A DNA stretch of 39,866 nt from the NCBI GenBank assembly GCA_964516555.1, contig CAZFAI010000002.1, forward strand, positions 1 to 39,866. Reading direction: 5' to 3'. The stretch is from CAZFAI01 sp964516555. GTDB lineage: Bacteria; Patescibacteriota; Microgenomatia; UBA12405. Below are positions 1-7,028 of this stretch, piece after piece. The position numbers were made by a program, and so were the translations under genes. A model generated the notes under the pieces. The model saw only the letters and a list, made by a program, of their open reading frames with translations, searched no databases and had not been told where the DNA came from. Each line of letters opens with the position of its first letter. The first letter of the stretch is position 1.

Positions 1-2
1 TT

Positions 3-923
3 AAAGGGAAGAAAATCGGAGAAACCATTTTTAGTTTAAATTGGTTGCCGATTGGAGGTTTTTGCCGTCTTTATGGAGAGGACGGAGGGGGGAAGGGAGA
101 CAGGGCTTTTAACAACAAAAATCCTTGGCAAAAAATGATCATAGTGCTTGGGGGAGTATTGATGAATTTGGTATTGGCGGTTTTGATATTTACGGTGGTG
201 TATGCGATTATGGGGGTGCCTCAGGAAACTGACATGGTAAAAGTGATTGGAGTGGCGCCGGAATCACCGGCTTATGAAGTCGGATTAGAAGAGGGTGTTT
301 GGATAAAGGAGGTGGCCGGAGAAGAGATAAATAAGCCGGACGAGTTGACAGAGAAAGTCAATGAGTACAGAGGCGAGACGGTGGAATTGTTAATAGAAAA
401 GCAGGGTGAAGAAAGGACGGTCAATATCTTGGTTAGGGAAAATCCGCCGGAGGGAGAAGGCGGGATGGGAATAGCTATTTCGAATACGGAAATGGTCAAA
501 TTACCCTGGTATCAGTTTTATAAGGGGATTGTAGCTGGATTTGAAGAGGCATATTTTTGGGGCGAGATAATCGTTGGGGGAGTCGTTAGGATGATTGGCG
601 GATTAATAAGCGGCGAGGGCGTGGAGGACGTCAGTGGTCCGATTGGAATGTTCCAGGCAACAAGTACTATCAGGGAAAATCAGGGGATGTTGGCCGTGGT
701 TCATTTCTTTGGAGTGGTGTCGGTAAATTTGGCTGTGGTGAATATTTTGCCGTTTCCGGCTTTAGATGGGGGGAGGATTATGTTTGTGTTGTATGAATTG
801 ATTGCCAGAAGAAAACCTAATCAGAGAATAGAATCAATTATAAATAGTGTAGGGATGATAATTTTGTTGGGGTTGATTTTTTTGATTACGGCAGGAGACA
901 TTGCCAGACTAGTCCGAAATTAG
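3..923 (+). CDS. rseP: Site-2 protease, M50/RseP family (5' end outside window)
   Basis: Intramembrane zinc metalloprotease that cleaves membrane proteins within the bilayer (family knowledge). The reading frame is open from base 3 and runs in from outside the window, so the N-terminal helix with the HExxH zinc site is missing here. A TTG at 45 lies inside the conserved segment (LNWLPIGGF) and is not a start. Visible parts: the GETIFSLNWLPIGGFCRLYGED signature, a transmembrane helix at about nt 140-215, one PDZ domain at about nt 235-440, and the C-terminal NILPFPALDGGR motif at nt 741-776, whose Asp is the third zinc ligand in the family. Closing hydrophobic helix near nt 850-895. Family assignment is firm; the biological substrate is unknown. 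Confidence 0.93.
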   Translation, partial: KGKKIGETIFSLNWLPIGGFCRLYGEDGGGKGDRAFNNKNPWQKMIIVLGGVLMNLVLAVLIFTVVYAIMGVPQETDMVKVIGVAPESPAYEVGLEEGVWIKEVAGEEINKPDELTEKVNEYRGETVELLIEKQGEERTVNILVRENPPEGEGGMGIAISNTEMVKLPWYQFYKGIVAGFEEAYFWGEIIVGGVVRMIGGLISGEGVEDVSGPIGMFQATSTIRENQGMLAVVHFFGVVSVNLAVVNILPFPALDGGRIMFVLYELIARRKPNQRIESIINSVGMIILLGLIFLITAGDIARLVRN

Positions 924-945
924 TTTTCAGCGTAATTTCATTTTT
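916..945 (+). terminator. Possible weak terminator after the M50 gene
   Basis: A 7-bp inverted repeat (GAAATTA 916-922, TAATTTC 933-939) with a 10-nt loop is followed by A and five T. The stem is AT-rich and overlaps the stop codon, so strength is doubtful. Confidence 0.3.
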
Positions 946-950
946 GTTTG

Positions 951-980
951 TTGACTCGGTGTTTTAAAGATGTTTATACT
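951..980 (+). promoter_or_regulatory. Sigma70-type promoter of the surface-protein operon
   Basis: TTGACT (951-956) and TATACT (975-980) are separated by 18 nt, a good match to the housekeeping -35/-10 pattern. The start codon of the first surface gene is at 1022, giving a leader of about 35 nt. No other convincing promoter was seen up to rpsU, so all five surface genes probably share it. Confidence 0.7.
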
Positions 981-1021
981 GATTATATTAGCGATTATTT
1001 GCTTGATAAAAAGTTTCAAAA

Positions 1022-2725
1022 ATGAAAGAAAATTTTGACAAATTTAAGAGAAGTTTAGGATTGGCTCAGATTCCATTGATTATTGGTCTTTTGATTATGG
1101 CAGTAGCAATTCCGGTGGCAACAAAGTTGGTTGAGCAGAATCAGGATACGAGAAATAGAGCGGCGATTCCTCTTCCATCACCTGCACCTAATCCATCTAC
1201 GCCTGTTCCAACTCAAGGTACGGTGACTCCTATACCAGAGGAACAGAATGCCTGTCGGAGGGCTGGTGGTTGGTGTATCCCGACTGGTTCTTCTTGTGTT
1301 AATGGTACAACTACAAGTTCGTTGAGTTGTTACCCTCCCGCACCGGGAAAGTGTTGTATCCCAATAACATCAACCAATACTCCCGCTCCGACTAAACCAG
1401 TATCTACCAACACGCCTCTTCCAACTAAAACTCCAGGGTTGAATACTCCAGTTCCGACTAAACCGGCGACAGTGTTAACCAGTACTCCAGCACCAACTTC
1501 TGCTCCGGCAATGACTTGCTCCTGGTGCACAAATCAAAATCAATGTGCTGCCAGTGGATGTGCCTGGAAGGGAGCTTCATCTTATTGTAGCGTCGCTGGT
1601 GATGGATGCTGTGATTGTGGAGGAGTTGGCGGTGATGACCCTCAACCAAGTACAATATCTTTTAATGGTGTAATGCTTGATCCTAACGGGAGTAACAGAT
1701 GGACTCCGGGAACCAGTTGTTCTAATTTTAAAGGTGGTTCTATCTCAACTACTGCCGGATCTGTAAAGTGGATTTCTGATGAGCACGGTGGTCATTTTGA
1801 TATCTTTAATGTTCCCAAAAACACACAAGTAAAAGTTACATTGATACCTCCCGGTGAATGTGGCTTAACTTGCGATAGGTGGGCCGTTTTTACTCATAGT
1901 AATGGGGCAACTGTGGCCAATGGCAACGGATGTGAGGCTACTTTTACTACCGGAGATTCTGATTGGAAGCACGGTGTAAATTTTTATATGAAAAGAGTTG
2001 TGCCAACAGCAACTATGACACCAATTCCTACTGCTGTACCAAATTTAACTTGGACTATTAATTCAAAGGTTGTATGTCCGGCAGGAAGAACATTAACTAA
2101 GGATGTTCATGTTTTTAATGCAAAATGGCCACCGAATCCACTTGTTTGGAATTTTGATACAGGAAATAGCGGAACTTTTACCGGAGAAGCTAATAGATCG
2201 GTTACCATTAGTAGTAACAATGTTTCAAATAGTGTGTATCTTGGGATGGAAGCTAACTATAAAGTAAGTAAGAATTTGTCGACAGGTAGCACAATTGTTG
2301 ACTATATTGAATTAAAACCAAAAGGCACATCTCCCCATAGCAGTATGATTTTTGGCAGATACTTTAACCCTTATACTCATATGGTCAGGTGGGATCGGAC
2401 ATTGCCCCAGGGTACTTATACAATTGAATTTGAACCTCAGGAGGCACATATGGATATTGTTTGTCCAACGCAATCTACCCCCCCATCTCCTACTGCCGTG
2501 AGTCCAAGACCGACTGTAATATTGTCAGGAATTCCGACAAAAACACTTACCATTTGTGATAAGGCAGTAGAGATAGGATTGGGCGGATGGAAACAACAGT
2601 ACGTCAGTAACAGAGGTCGAAGGGTACAAGGTACTTGGACAGCCGATATAAATAAGGATGGTTTTGTGGACATTATCGACCGGTCAATTATTTTGGGGTG
2701 CTTAATAACAAACAATGTTATGTAA
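1022..2725 (+). CDS. Membrane-anchored Cys/Pro/Thr-rich surface protein with C-terminal dockerin-like repeat
   Basis: Not assignable to a named family over its full length. An N-terminal helix (about residues 17-38) anchors a long extracellular part. Residues about 45-165 hold Pro/Thr-rich linkers with repeated PAPTK/PVPTK-type units that separate small Cys-rich modules; a second Cys cluster is at about 165-200 and ends in CCDCGG. Two presumed beta-sandwich regions follow (about 210-325 and 335-485), separated by another Pro/Thr linker. The C-terminus carries one calcium-loop repeat, DINKDGFVDIIDRS, of the type I dockerin kind (DxNxDGxVDxxD); the partner half is not evident. First gene of a five-gene set. 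Probable role: surface display or adhesion through cohesin-dockerin contacts (inference). Confidence 0.75.
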   Translation: MKENFDKFKRSLGLAQIPLIIGLLIMAVAIPVATKLVEQNQDTRNRAAIPLPSPAPNPSTPVPTQGTVTPIPEEQNACRRAGGWCIPTGSSCVNGTTTSSLSCYPPAPGKCCIPITSTNTPAPTKPVSTNTPLPTKTPGLNTPVPTKPATVLTSTPAPTSAPAMTCSWCTNQNQCAASGCAWKGASSYCSVAGDGCCDCGGVGGDDPQPSTISFNGVMLDPNGSNRWTPGTSCSNFKGGSISTTAGSVKWISDEHGGHFDIFNVPKNTQVKVTLIPPGECGLTCDRWAVFTHSNGATVANGNGCEATFTTGDSDWKHGVNFYMKRVVPTATMTPIPTAVPNLTWTINSKVVCPAGRTLTKDVHVFNAKWPPNPLVWNFDTGNSGTFTGEANRSVTISSNNVSNSVYLGMEANYKVSKNLSTGSTIVDYIELKPKGTSPHSSMIFGRYFNPYTHMVRWDRTLPQGTYTIEFEPQEAHMDIVCPTQSTPPSPTAVSPRPTVILSGIPTKTLTICDKAVEIGLGGWKQQYVSNRGRRVQGTWTADINKDGFVDIIDRSIILGCLITNNVM

Positions 2726-2740
2726 TTAACAGGAAAAACA

Positions 2741-3916
2741 ATGAAAAATAACAAATCATCGATAATCATAATGCTTTTAATGGCGGTAGTGTTAGTGGCA
2801 GTGATGGCGGTAATTAGTGACAGGCAAGAATTGAGAAGAAGCGCTCATTACGCAAAGGGGAGCTTGCATTTAGCACCATCAGAAATTGAAGCAGAAATTG
2901 GTGAAGAGGTGTCGGTGATATTAAAGGCAGTTCCGGGAGTTGATGAGCCAATAATTCAAAACGTCCAGGCACTTGTGTGTTATGACAATAATGTACTTCA
3001 AATTGCGGATACTGAAGATAATGCTATGCAAAAAATTGAAATAATTGATAAGGAGGTTTTTACCGAGGAGCCGATAATATTTTTTGAGGAAATTGCCAAT
3101 AAAAGTTGTGTTAATTTGACTGCAGTAACAAATAAGGCAGGAGAACTTAGCAGTAAAGTTGTTGATGTTGCCAGATTTAAATTTACGACTTTAGCTGAAG
3201 GCAGCGGAAACATTGAAATTATGAAAGGTGATTCGGTAATGTCGGGCTATATAGCTAACAATATGGATAAGAGCATAGAAATTACCACTGTAGAAAATGC
3301 CAGTTATGTAGTAAGTGGGGCTGTTGTTGAGCCGCCAGCGGGTGAAGTGCCTTGGTTAAATTTCAAGATGGCTTTTATGGGTGTAAATAAACAATCGAGT
3401 TGTGCAATGAATTGGCCAATGACACTGACGGTCTTGGGAGATGCTGGTGTAAGTAAGGTGTACAGTAACGTAAGGGGAGAAGTCGTAAGCGGGACTGAAA
3501 ACCCGGTTATTTATGAGGTTAGCTTACCTTTGACAGATTTTGAAGATACTGAGAATGTAGCAGTTCTTATTAAAGGACCAAAACATCTTCAGGTGAAATA
3601 TGCGGTTGATGGCCAAGATGAGTTTTATGGGAAACAGGGGGGTGAGTTAGTGTTAACTAAAGATAAAGAAACAAGTAAGGTTTATGATTTTACAAAATAT
3701 CCGTTATTGGCCGGTGACGTAACTGGGAAAGATGGAAAACAGGATGGGCTGATTAATGGTATGGACTTCTTGTATGTAAGAGATGCGGCAATTGCCAGAG
3801 GGAAAGATTTACCTAATTTGGACAAAGGAGATCTTGACGGTAATTGTGTACACAATTCGTTGGATGTTACTTGGTTAATGCAAGCTCTCGAAGAAAGACA
3901 GGAGCAAATTAATTAA
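2741..3916 (+). CDS. Membrane-anchored protein with cohesin-like domain and C-terminal dockerin
   Basis: N-terminal hydrophobic anchor (about residues 7-26) followed by a cohesin-like beta-sandwich (about 40-195; pattern of an LxLxPS opening strand, then QALVCYDNNVLQI, then ARFKFTTLAEGSG). A second beta-rich domain covers about 205-315. Residues about 316-391 form a dockerin with two loops: GDVTGKDGKQDGLINGMDF and GDLDGNCVHNSLDVTWLM. Having both a cohesin-like and a dockerin module would let the protein be a linker in a chain. A weak Shine-Dalgarno (AGGA) precedes ATG 2741, 15 nt after the previous stop. Domain naming rests on motif pattern, not on a search. Confidence 0.72.
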   Translation: MKNNKSSIIIMLLMAVVLVAVMAVISDRQELRRSAHYAKGSLHLAPSEIEAEIGEEVSVILKAVPGVDEPIIQNVQALVCYDNNVLQIADTEDNAMQKIEIIDKEVFTEEPIIFFEEIANKSCVNLTAVTNKAGELSSKVVDVARFKFTTLAEGSGNIEIMKGDSVMSGYIANNMDKSIEITTVENASYVVSGAVVEPPAGEVPWLNFKMAFMGVNKQSSCAMNWPMTLTVLGDAGVSKVYSNVRGEVVSGTENPVIYEVSLPLTDFEDTENVAVLIKGPKHLQVKYAVDGQDEFYGKQGGELVLTKDKETSKVYDFTKYPLLAGDVTGKDGKQDGLINGMDFLYVRDAAIARGKDLPNLDKGDLDGNCVHNSLDVTWLMQALEERQEQIN

Positions 3917-3929
3917 AAAAAGGAGAAAA

Positions 3930-4538
3930 ATGATGAATAATGAATTTGGAAAATATTTACTACCCTTGGTGGCAGTGGTGGTAATTTTGCAAAGTGTTGT
4001 GCTGGTTAATAGTATCCAGGGTGACAGAAGCGCAGAAGTCAAAAGTACAGAGCCGGTGAATAATCAAGTTAAGGTGATAGAAAACAGGACGGAATCATTT
4101 GACATGGTGTTTGGGGTTGAGACAAAAAATATGCAGGTCGGAAAGAAATATTCAGTTGACCTTAGCATGCTTTCTAAGGATGAAAATAAGGTTGGTACCG
4201 TTGATTTGTATGTGAAGTACGATCCTAGCGCCTTTGAGGTCAGCAATTTGGGATATGATTCAAAGCTGCAGAAGCCAAATGTTTTGCTTTCTGGAGAAAA
4301 GAAGGGAATGATGGTAGTTAACTATTATTCAATGGATCCTAGCGGATTCTTATTTAGTAAGGCGGAACACTATAGTTTGATAACTTTTGATGTAATACCA
4401 AAAAAGGAAGGTAATTTTGAATTTGAAGTTAGTACTGGTAATGTAAATGATGGTTCTGTTACCATGATTCTAGACAATAATACAAAGAAGGAAATGCTCT
4501 TTACGAGCAACAAATTAACTGTTAATGTAACTAAGTAA
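3930..4538 (+). CDS. Membrane-anchored cohesin-like domain protein
   Basis: 202 residues: N-terminal signal-anchor (about 7-27), a polar spacer, and one cohesin-like domain filling about 52-200 (VDLYVKYDPSAFEVSNL strand pair, then LITFDVIPKKEGNFEFEV, the usual conserved last strands). A clear Shine-Dalgarno AAGGAG lies just upstream of ATG 3930; a second ATG follows at once (3933) and either could be used. The stop overlaps the next start by one base (TAATG). It lacks a dockerin, so in a scaffold model it would be a receptor for the dockerin-bearing neighbours. Confidence 0.72.
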   Translation: MMNNEFGKYLLPLVAVVVILQSVVLVNSIQGDRSAEVKSTEPVNNQVKVIENRTESFDMVFGVETKNMQVGKKYSVDLSMLSKDENKVGTVDLYVKYDPSAFEVSNLGYDSKLQKPNVLLSGEKKGMMVVNYYSMDPSGFLFSKAEHYSLITFDVIPKKEGNFEFEVSTGNVNDGSVTMILDNNTKKEMLFTSNKLTVNVTK

Positions 4539-5236
4539 TGAGATACAAAAAAGCTGCAATTATTTGCTTTATATTTATGATTTTTGCCATGGCAAAGGGC
4601 GGGGTAGCTAGTGCTGCGCCTCATTTTACTTTGACTCCTGCAACTTACTCGAGTTCGGTTGGGAGTACTTTTGTGGTTGACCTTGGAGCTGATTCCGAGA
4701 CACAGAGCATAATTGCGATGGATGTAGTAGCCACTTTTGATCCGGCCAAGTTAGAGGTGGTGTCGGTAGAAAAGAACAATACGACTGACTTTAGTTTTAT
4801 ATTCGATTCAACTACTCCAATTATTCAAAATACTAACGGAAGGTTTGAGGTAACGTTAAGCCCTACTAGTTCCAGTGTTTACGACGGTCAAATTGTGAAG
4901 GGTAGTTTACTTCGGATAAAATTAAAAGCTAAATCAGCAGGTGTGGCAAGTTTAAATTTATCATGCCAGGCGGGTTCGGTAACTGACACCAACATGTTCA
5001 ATCAGAATTCGGAAGATGTAGTTAGCTGTGCGGCTAATCAGAGCGGATCATATACCCTGACTGCAGTTGGTGGTGATTCTACTGATACAAATACTACAAC
5101 AACAACGACAGATACTACTACAACTAGTACTACTAGTAGTGAATTACCACAAACCGGAGGCATAGCTTCAACATTAGGTTTGTTGGTTTTTGGAACAATC
5201 AGTGTGTTAGGCGCTCTATTGTTGAGATTTTTATGA
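4538..5236 (+). CDS. Secreted cohesin-like protein with LPQTG sortase sorting signal
   Basis: Sec signal peptide (residues 1 to about 27, ending in an AxA-type site ASAA), one cohesin-like domain (about 28-175; VVDLGADSETQSIIAMDVVATFDPAKLEVV is the typical pattern, read across its strands), a Thr-rich stalk (about 181-200), then LPQTG at 203-207, a hydrophobic helix and a very short tail with one Arg (LLLRFL). This is the layout of a sortase substrate. The charged tail is weaker than in Gram-positive sorting signals. No sortase gene lies in the window. Overlaps the next gene by 4 nt (ATGA). It may be the cell-wall or surface anchor of the cluster (inference). Confidence 0.78.
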   Translation: MRYKKAAIICFIFMIFAMAKGGVASAAPHFTLTPATYSSSVGSTFVVDLGADSETQSIIAMDVVATFDPAKLEVVSVEKNNTTDFSFIFDSTTPIIQNTNGRFEVTLSPTSSSVYDGQIVKGSLLRIKLKAKSAGVASLNLSCQAGSVTDTNMFNQNSEDVVSCAANQSGSYTLTAVGGDSTDTNTTTTTTDTTTTSTTSSELPQTGGIASTLGLLVFGTISVLGALLLRFL

Positions 5237-5940
5237 AAGGAAAAGCAAACGTAAAGACCATTATTGTAATGGTAATTATGGTTTTGGTGGTGGTGTTGGG
5301 TATTTTGGGTGCTAAAACCGTTCAAACTTACTTGAGTGGAGCTACGGAGGATGTAATGCCCAGAAACGTTGTAGCTACTGCCAATGAAGATGGCAGGGGA
5401 GCTGTAATATCATGGATGTCTGATAAGGAATCGATGGGTGTGGTGGAATATGGTACTTCTCCTGCGTCATTGTTATTAAGAGCGCTCGAAACTAGCCAGG
5501 TAACTAGTCATCAAGTGACACTGTCGCCATTAAAGTCAGGAACTACTTATTATTTTAGGGTAAAGATTGGAGAAGAGATATATGACAATAGCGGGATACC
5601 GTATTCTTTTAAGACCAAAGAATCTGAGTCTGAGTCAGAGCGGGTGATGGAGCCAGATGTAACACTTGAGCCGACAATGCCAACACAAGTCGGCAGCGGG
5701 AGTAGTGTTATTTCGGGAACATGTAATAAAGAAACAGATTACAATAGCGATGGAACAGTAAATGCTTTAGATTATATTCAATGTATAAAGGGTAGCAGTG
5801 TGGCTCCAACAAGTGCTCCAGCACCCGCAACTTCGGCAACTGAAAGCAGCGGGAGTACATGTAAACCGGGAGTTGATTATGATAATAATGGATCTATAAA
5901 TAGTTTGGACATGATCAAGTGTTTACAAAACCAGAGATAA
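5233..5940 (+). CDS. Membrane-anchored Fn3-like protein with C-terminal dockerin
   Basis: N-terminal anchor helix (about residues 8-28); a fibronectin type III-like domain (about 43-128; ISWMSDKESMGVVEYG and the TTYYFRVKIG strand, as in purple-acid-phosphatase-type Fn3 domains); a Ser/Glu-rich and Pro/Thr linker; and two dockerin half-repeats, DYNSDGTVNALDYIQCIKG (about 169-187) and DYDNNGSINSLDMIKCLQN (about 215-233), separated by a Pro/Ala/Thr linker. Each half carries a Cys pair that may form a disulfide clamp. Last gene of the surface operon. Function: probably a dockerin-bearing partner of the neighbouring cohesin-like proteins (inference). Confidence 0.75.
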   Translation: MKGKANVKTIIVMVIMVLVVVLGILGAKTVQTYLSGATEDVMPRNVVATANEDGRGAVISWMSDKESMGVVEYGTSPASLLLRALETSQVTSHQVTLSPLKSGTTYYFRVKIGEEIYDNSGIPYSFKTKESESESERVMEPDVTLEPTMPTQVGSGSSVISGTCNKETDYNSDGTVNALDYIQCIKGSSVAPTSAPAPATSATESSGSTCKPGVDYDNNGSINSLDMIKCLQNQR

Positions 5941-5960
5941 TAGGTAAAATATTGCCTATT
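5939..5960 (+). promoter_or_regulatory. Hairpin in the rpsU leader
   Basis: AATAGGTAA (5939-5947) pairs with TTGCCTATT (5952-5960) as a 9-bp stem with one G-U and a 4-nt loop, starting on the stop codon of the surface operon. There is no T-run after it; the very strong Shine-Dalgarno of rpsU (AAAGGAGGTGA) follows 6-7 nt later. It could be a weak terminator, an mRNA-end stabiliser or a translational control element of bS21. Confidence 0.45.
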
Positions 5961-5979
5961 AACTAAAGGAGGTGACTTA

Positions 5980-6195
5980 ATGCCAATTATCGTAAAGAAG
6001 AAAAAAGGTGAAAGTAAGGATGATGTAATCGGTAAATTCCGGAGACTTTGCCTTGAGGAAGACATTACTGAAGAAGTAAAGAAGAGGACTGCTTATAGCA
6101 AGCCATCCGAGGGAAGATACGCAAAGAAGAAAATAATCTTGTGGAAAGAGAAATGTCGCAAGAGAGCTAAAAATTCCAGGAAGTATGTCTCTTAA
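5980..6195 (+). CDS. rpsU: 30S ribosomal protein bS21
   Basis: Small basic protein of the 30S subunit that helps mRNA binding near the anti-Shine-Dalgarno region. 71 residues, normal length; the IVKKKKGESKDDVIGKFRRL start, the KRTAYSKPSEGRYAKKK middle and the basic C-terminus fit the family. It has the strongest Shine-Dalgarno of the window (AAAGGAGGTGA). Its end overlaps the yqeY-like gene by 11 nt, which suggests translational coupling. Confidence 0.9.
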   Translation: MPIIVKKKKGESKDDVIGKFRRLCLEEDITEEVKKRTAYSKPSEGRYAKKKIILWKEKCRKRAKNSRKYVS

Positions 6196-6628
6196 GGACA
6201 AGATTAAATCAGACAGTGTGATTGCATTAAAACAGCATGAAAGCCGAAAGGTGGAAGTATTGAGGTATCTGGTGTCACTTATTGACAAAAGAGAATTGCA
6301 GCTTCCACCAGGAGGGATGAATGAGAAAGAAGAGGTTAGTGTGTTGCGTAAAGAGCTAAAGAATAAGGAAGAATCCAGAGGGTTGTCTGAAGAGGCCAGT
6401 AGAAGCGACTTGGTAGAAGCTTTGGATTATGAGATTGAAGTGGTAAAGGGTTATCTGCCTTTAGAGATGAGTGAGTCAGAGTTAAGGGCTATTGTTGATG
6501 AGGTGGTGGATAGGGTGGGATTAAATTTTGGCTTAGTAATGAGAGAAGTTATGATGAAAATAGAAGGAAGGGCTAGTGGGGATACCGTGTCAAGAATTGT
6601 TAAGGATAAATTAAGTGAGCAGGGATAA
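6185..6628 (+). CDS. yqeY: GatB/YqeY domain protein
   Basis: 147 residues, the usual length for a free-standing YqeY protein, which resembles the tail domain of the amidotransferase subunit GatB. Family marks: the opening LKDKIKSDSVIALKQHESRKVEVLRYLVS segment (read across about residues 3-31), the central EEASRSDLVEALDYEIEVVKGYLP helix pair, and the final GRASGDTVSRIVKDKL. Exact role unknown; it is often found next to rpsU, as here. AGGA upstream may serve as ribosome site. It overlaps ybeY by 14 nt. Confidence 0.88.
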   Translation: MSLKDKIKSDSVIALKQHESRKVEVLRYLVSLIDKRELQLPPGGMNEKEEVSVLRKELKNKEESRGLSEEASRSDLVEALDYEIEVVKGYLPLEMSESELRAIVDEVVDRVGLNFGLVMREVMMKIEGRASGDTVSRIVKDKLSEQG

Positions 6629-6986
6629 CATTGATATCTTAATTAAAAAAGCTGTTAACACCGGGGTAAATTCCGATGAAGTTGAGGAGCTGTCAAAGAA
6701 AGCTTTAAAAGAGAGGGGTTATAGCAAGGATGTTGAGTTGAGTGTGATATTTGTGGGTAGAAAAAAGGCAAAAGAATTAAACCAGTTATATAGAGGGATG
6801 GATTATATTCCTCAAGTATTGGGTTTTCCGATGTCGCGGGAAAAGGATGCTGACGGAAAGATTCGGCTTGGAGATATTGTGATATGTACTCAGAAACTTA
6901 AATATGAAGCGAAGTATCAAAAAAAAAGCGAAAGGCAAATTTTGGGTGAATGGTTAGCCCATGGGTTAGACAATTTATTGAAGTGA
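6615..6986 (+). CDS. ybeY: YbeY-like protein with degraded metal-binding motif
   Basis: YbeY is a single-domain metal-dependent endoribonuclease for 16S rRNA 3'-end maturation, defined by HGxLHLxGYDH. This 123-residue protein shows the family body (LSVIFVGRKKAKELNQLYRG, then GFP, then LGDIVICTQ), but the motif reads H116-G-L-D-N120-L-L-K and then stops: only the first of three His ligands remains, the second is Asn and the third lies beyond the stop. The upstream TDVLSFP motif is PQVLGFP. Start is GTG 6615, inside the yqeY end. The body is intact and collinear, so a single recent frameshift is unlikely. Probably not a canonical RNase. Confidence 0.75.
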   Translation: MSRDNIDILIKKAVNTGVNSDEVEELSKKALKERGYSKDVELSVIFVGRKKAKELNQLYRGMDYIPQVLGFPMSREKDADGKIRLGDIVICTQKLKYEAKYQKKSERQILGEWLAHGLDNLLK

Positions 6987-7028
6987 TATAAAAAAGACTA
7001 ATTGCTAAGTGGACTGGGGTTTGCTTAA

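Noticed and set aside
45..47. TTG as start of the M50 protease
   Set aside because: The frame is open upstream to base 3 and encodes the conserved GETIFSLNWLPIGGF segment, so the gene begins outside the window.
1345..1530. Tandem DNA repeat in the Pro/Thr-rich segment
   Set aside because: The repetition is at protein level (PAPTK/PVPTK units) with diverged codons; not an exact DNA tandem repeat, and no CRISPR-like spacing anywhere in the window.
1330..1655. Minus-strand open frames opposite the surface genes and similar frames opposite many other genes
   Set aside because: They lie wholly within well-supported genes, show no family features and have low-complexity translations.
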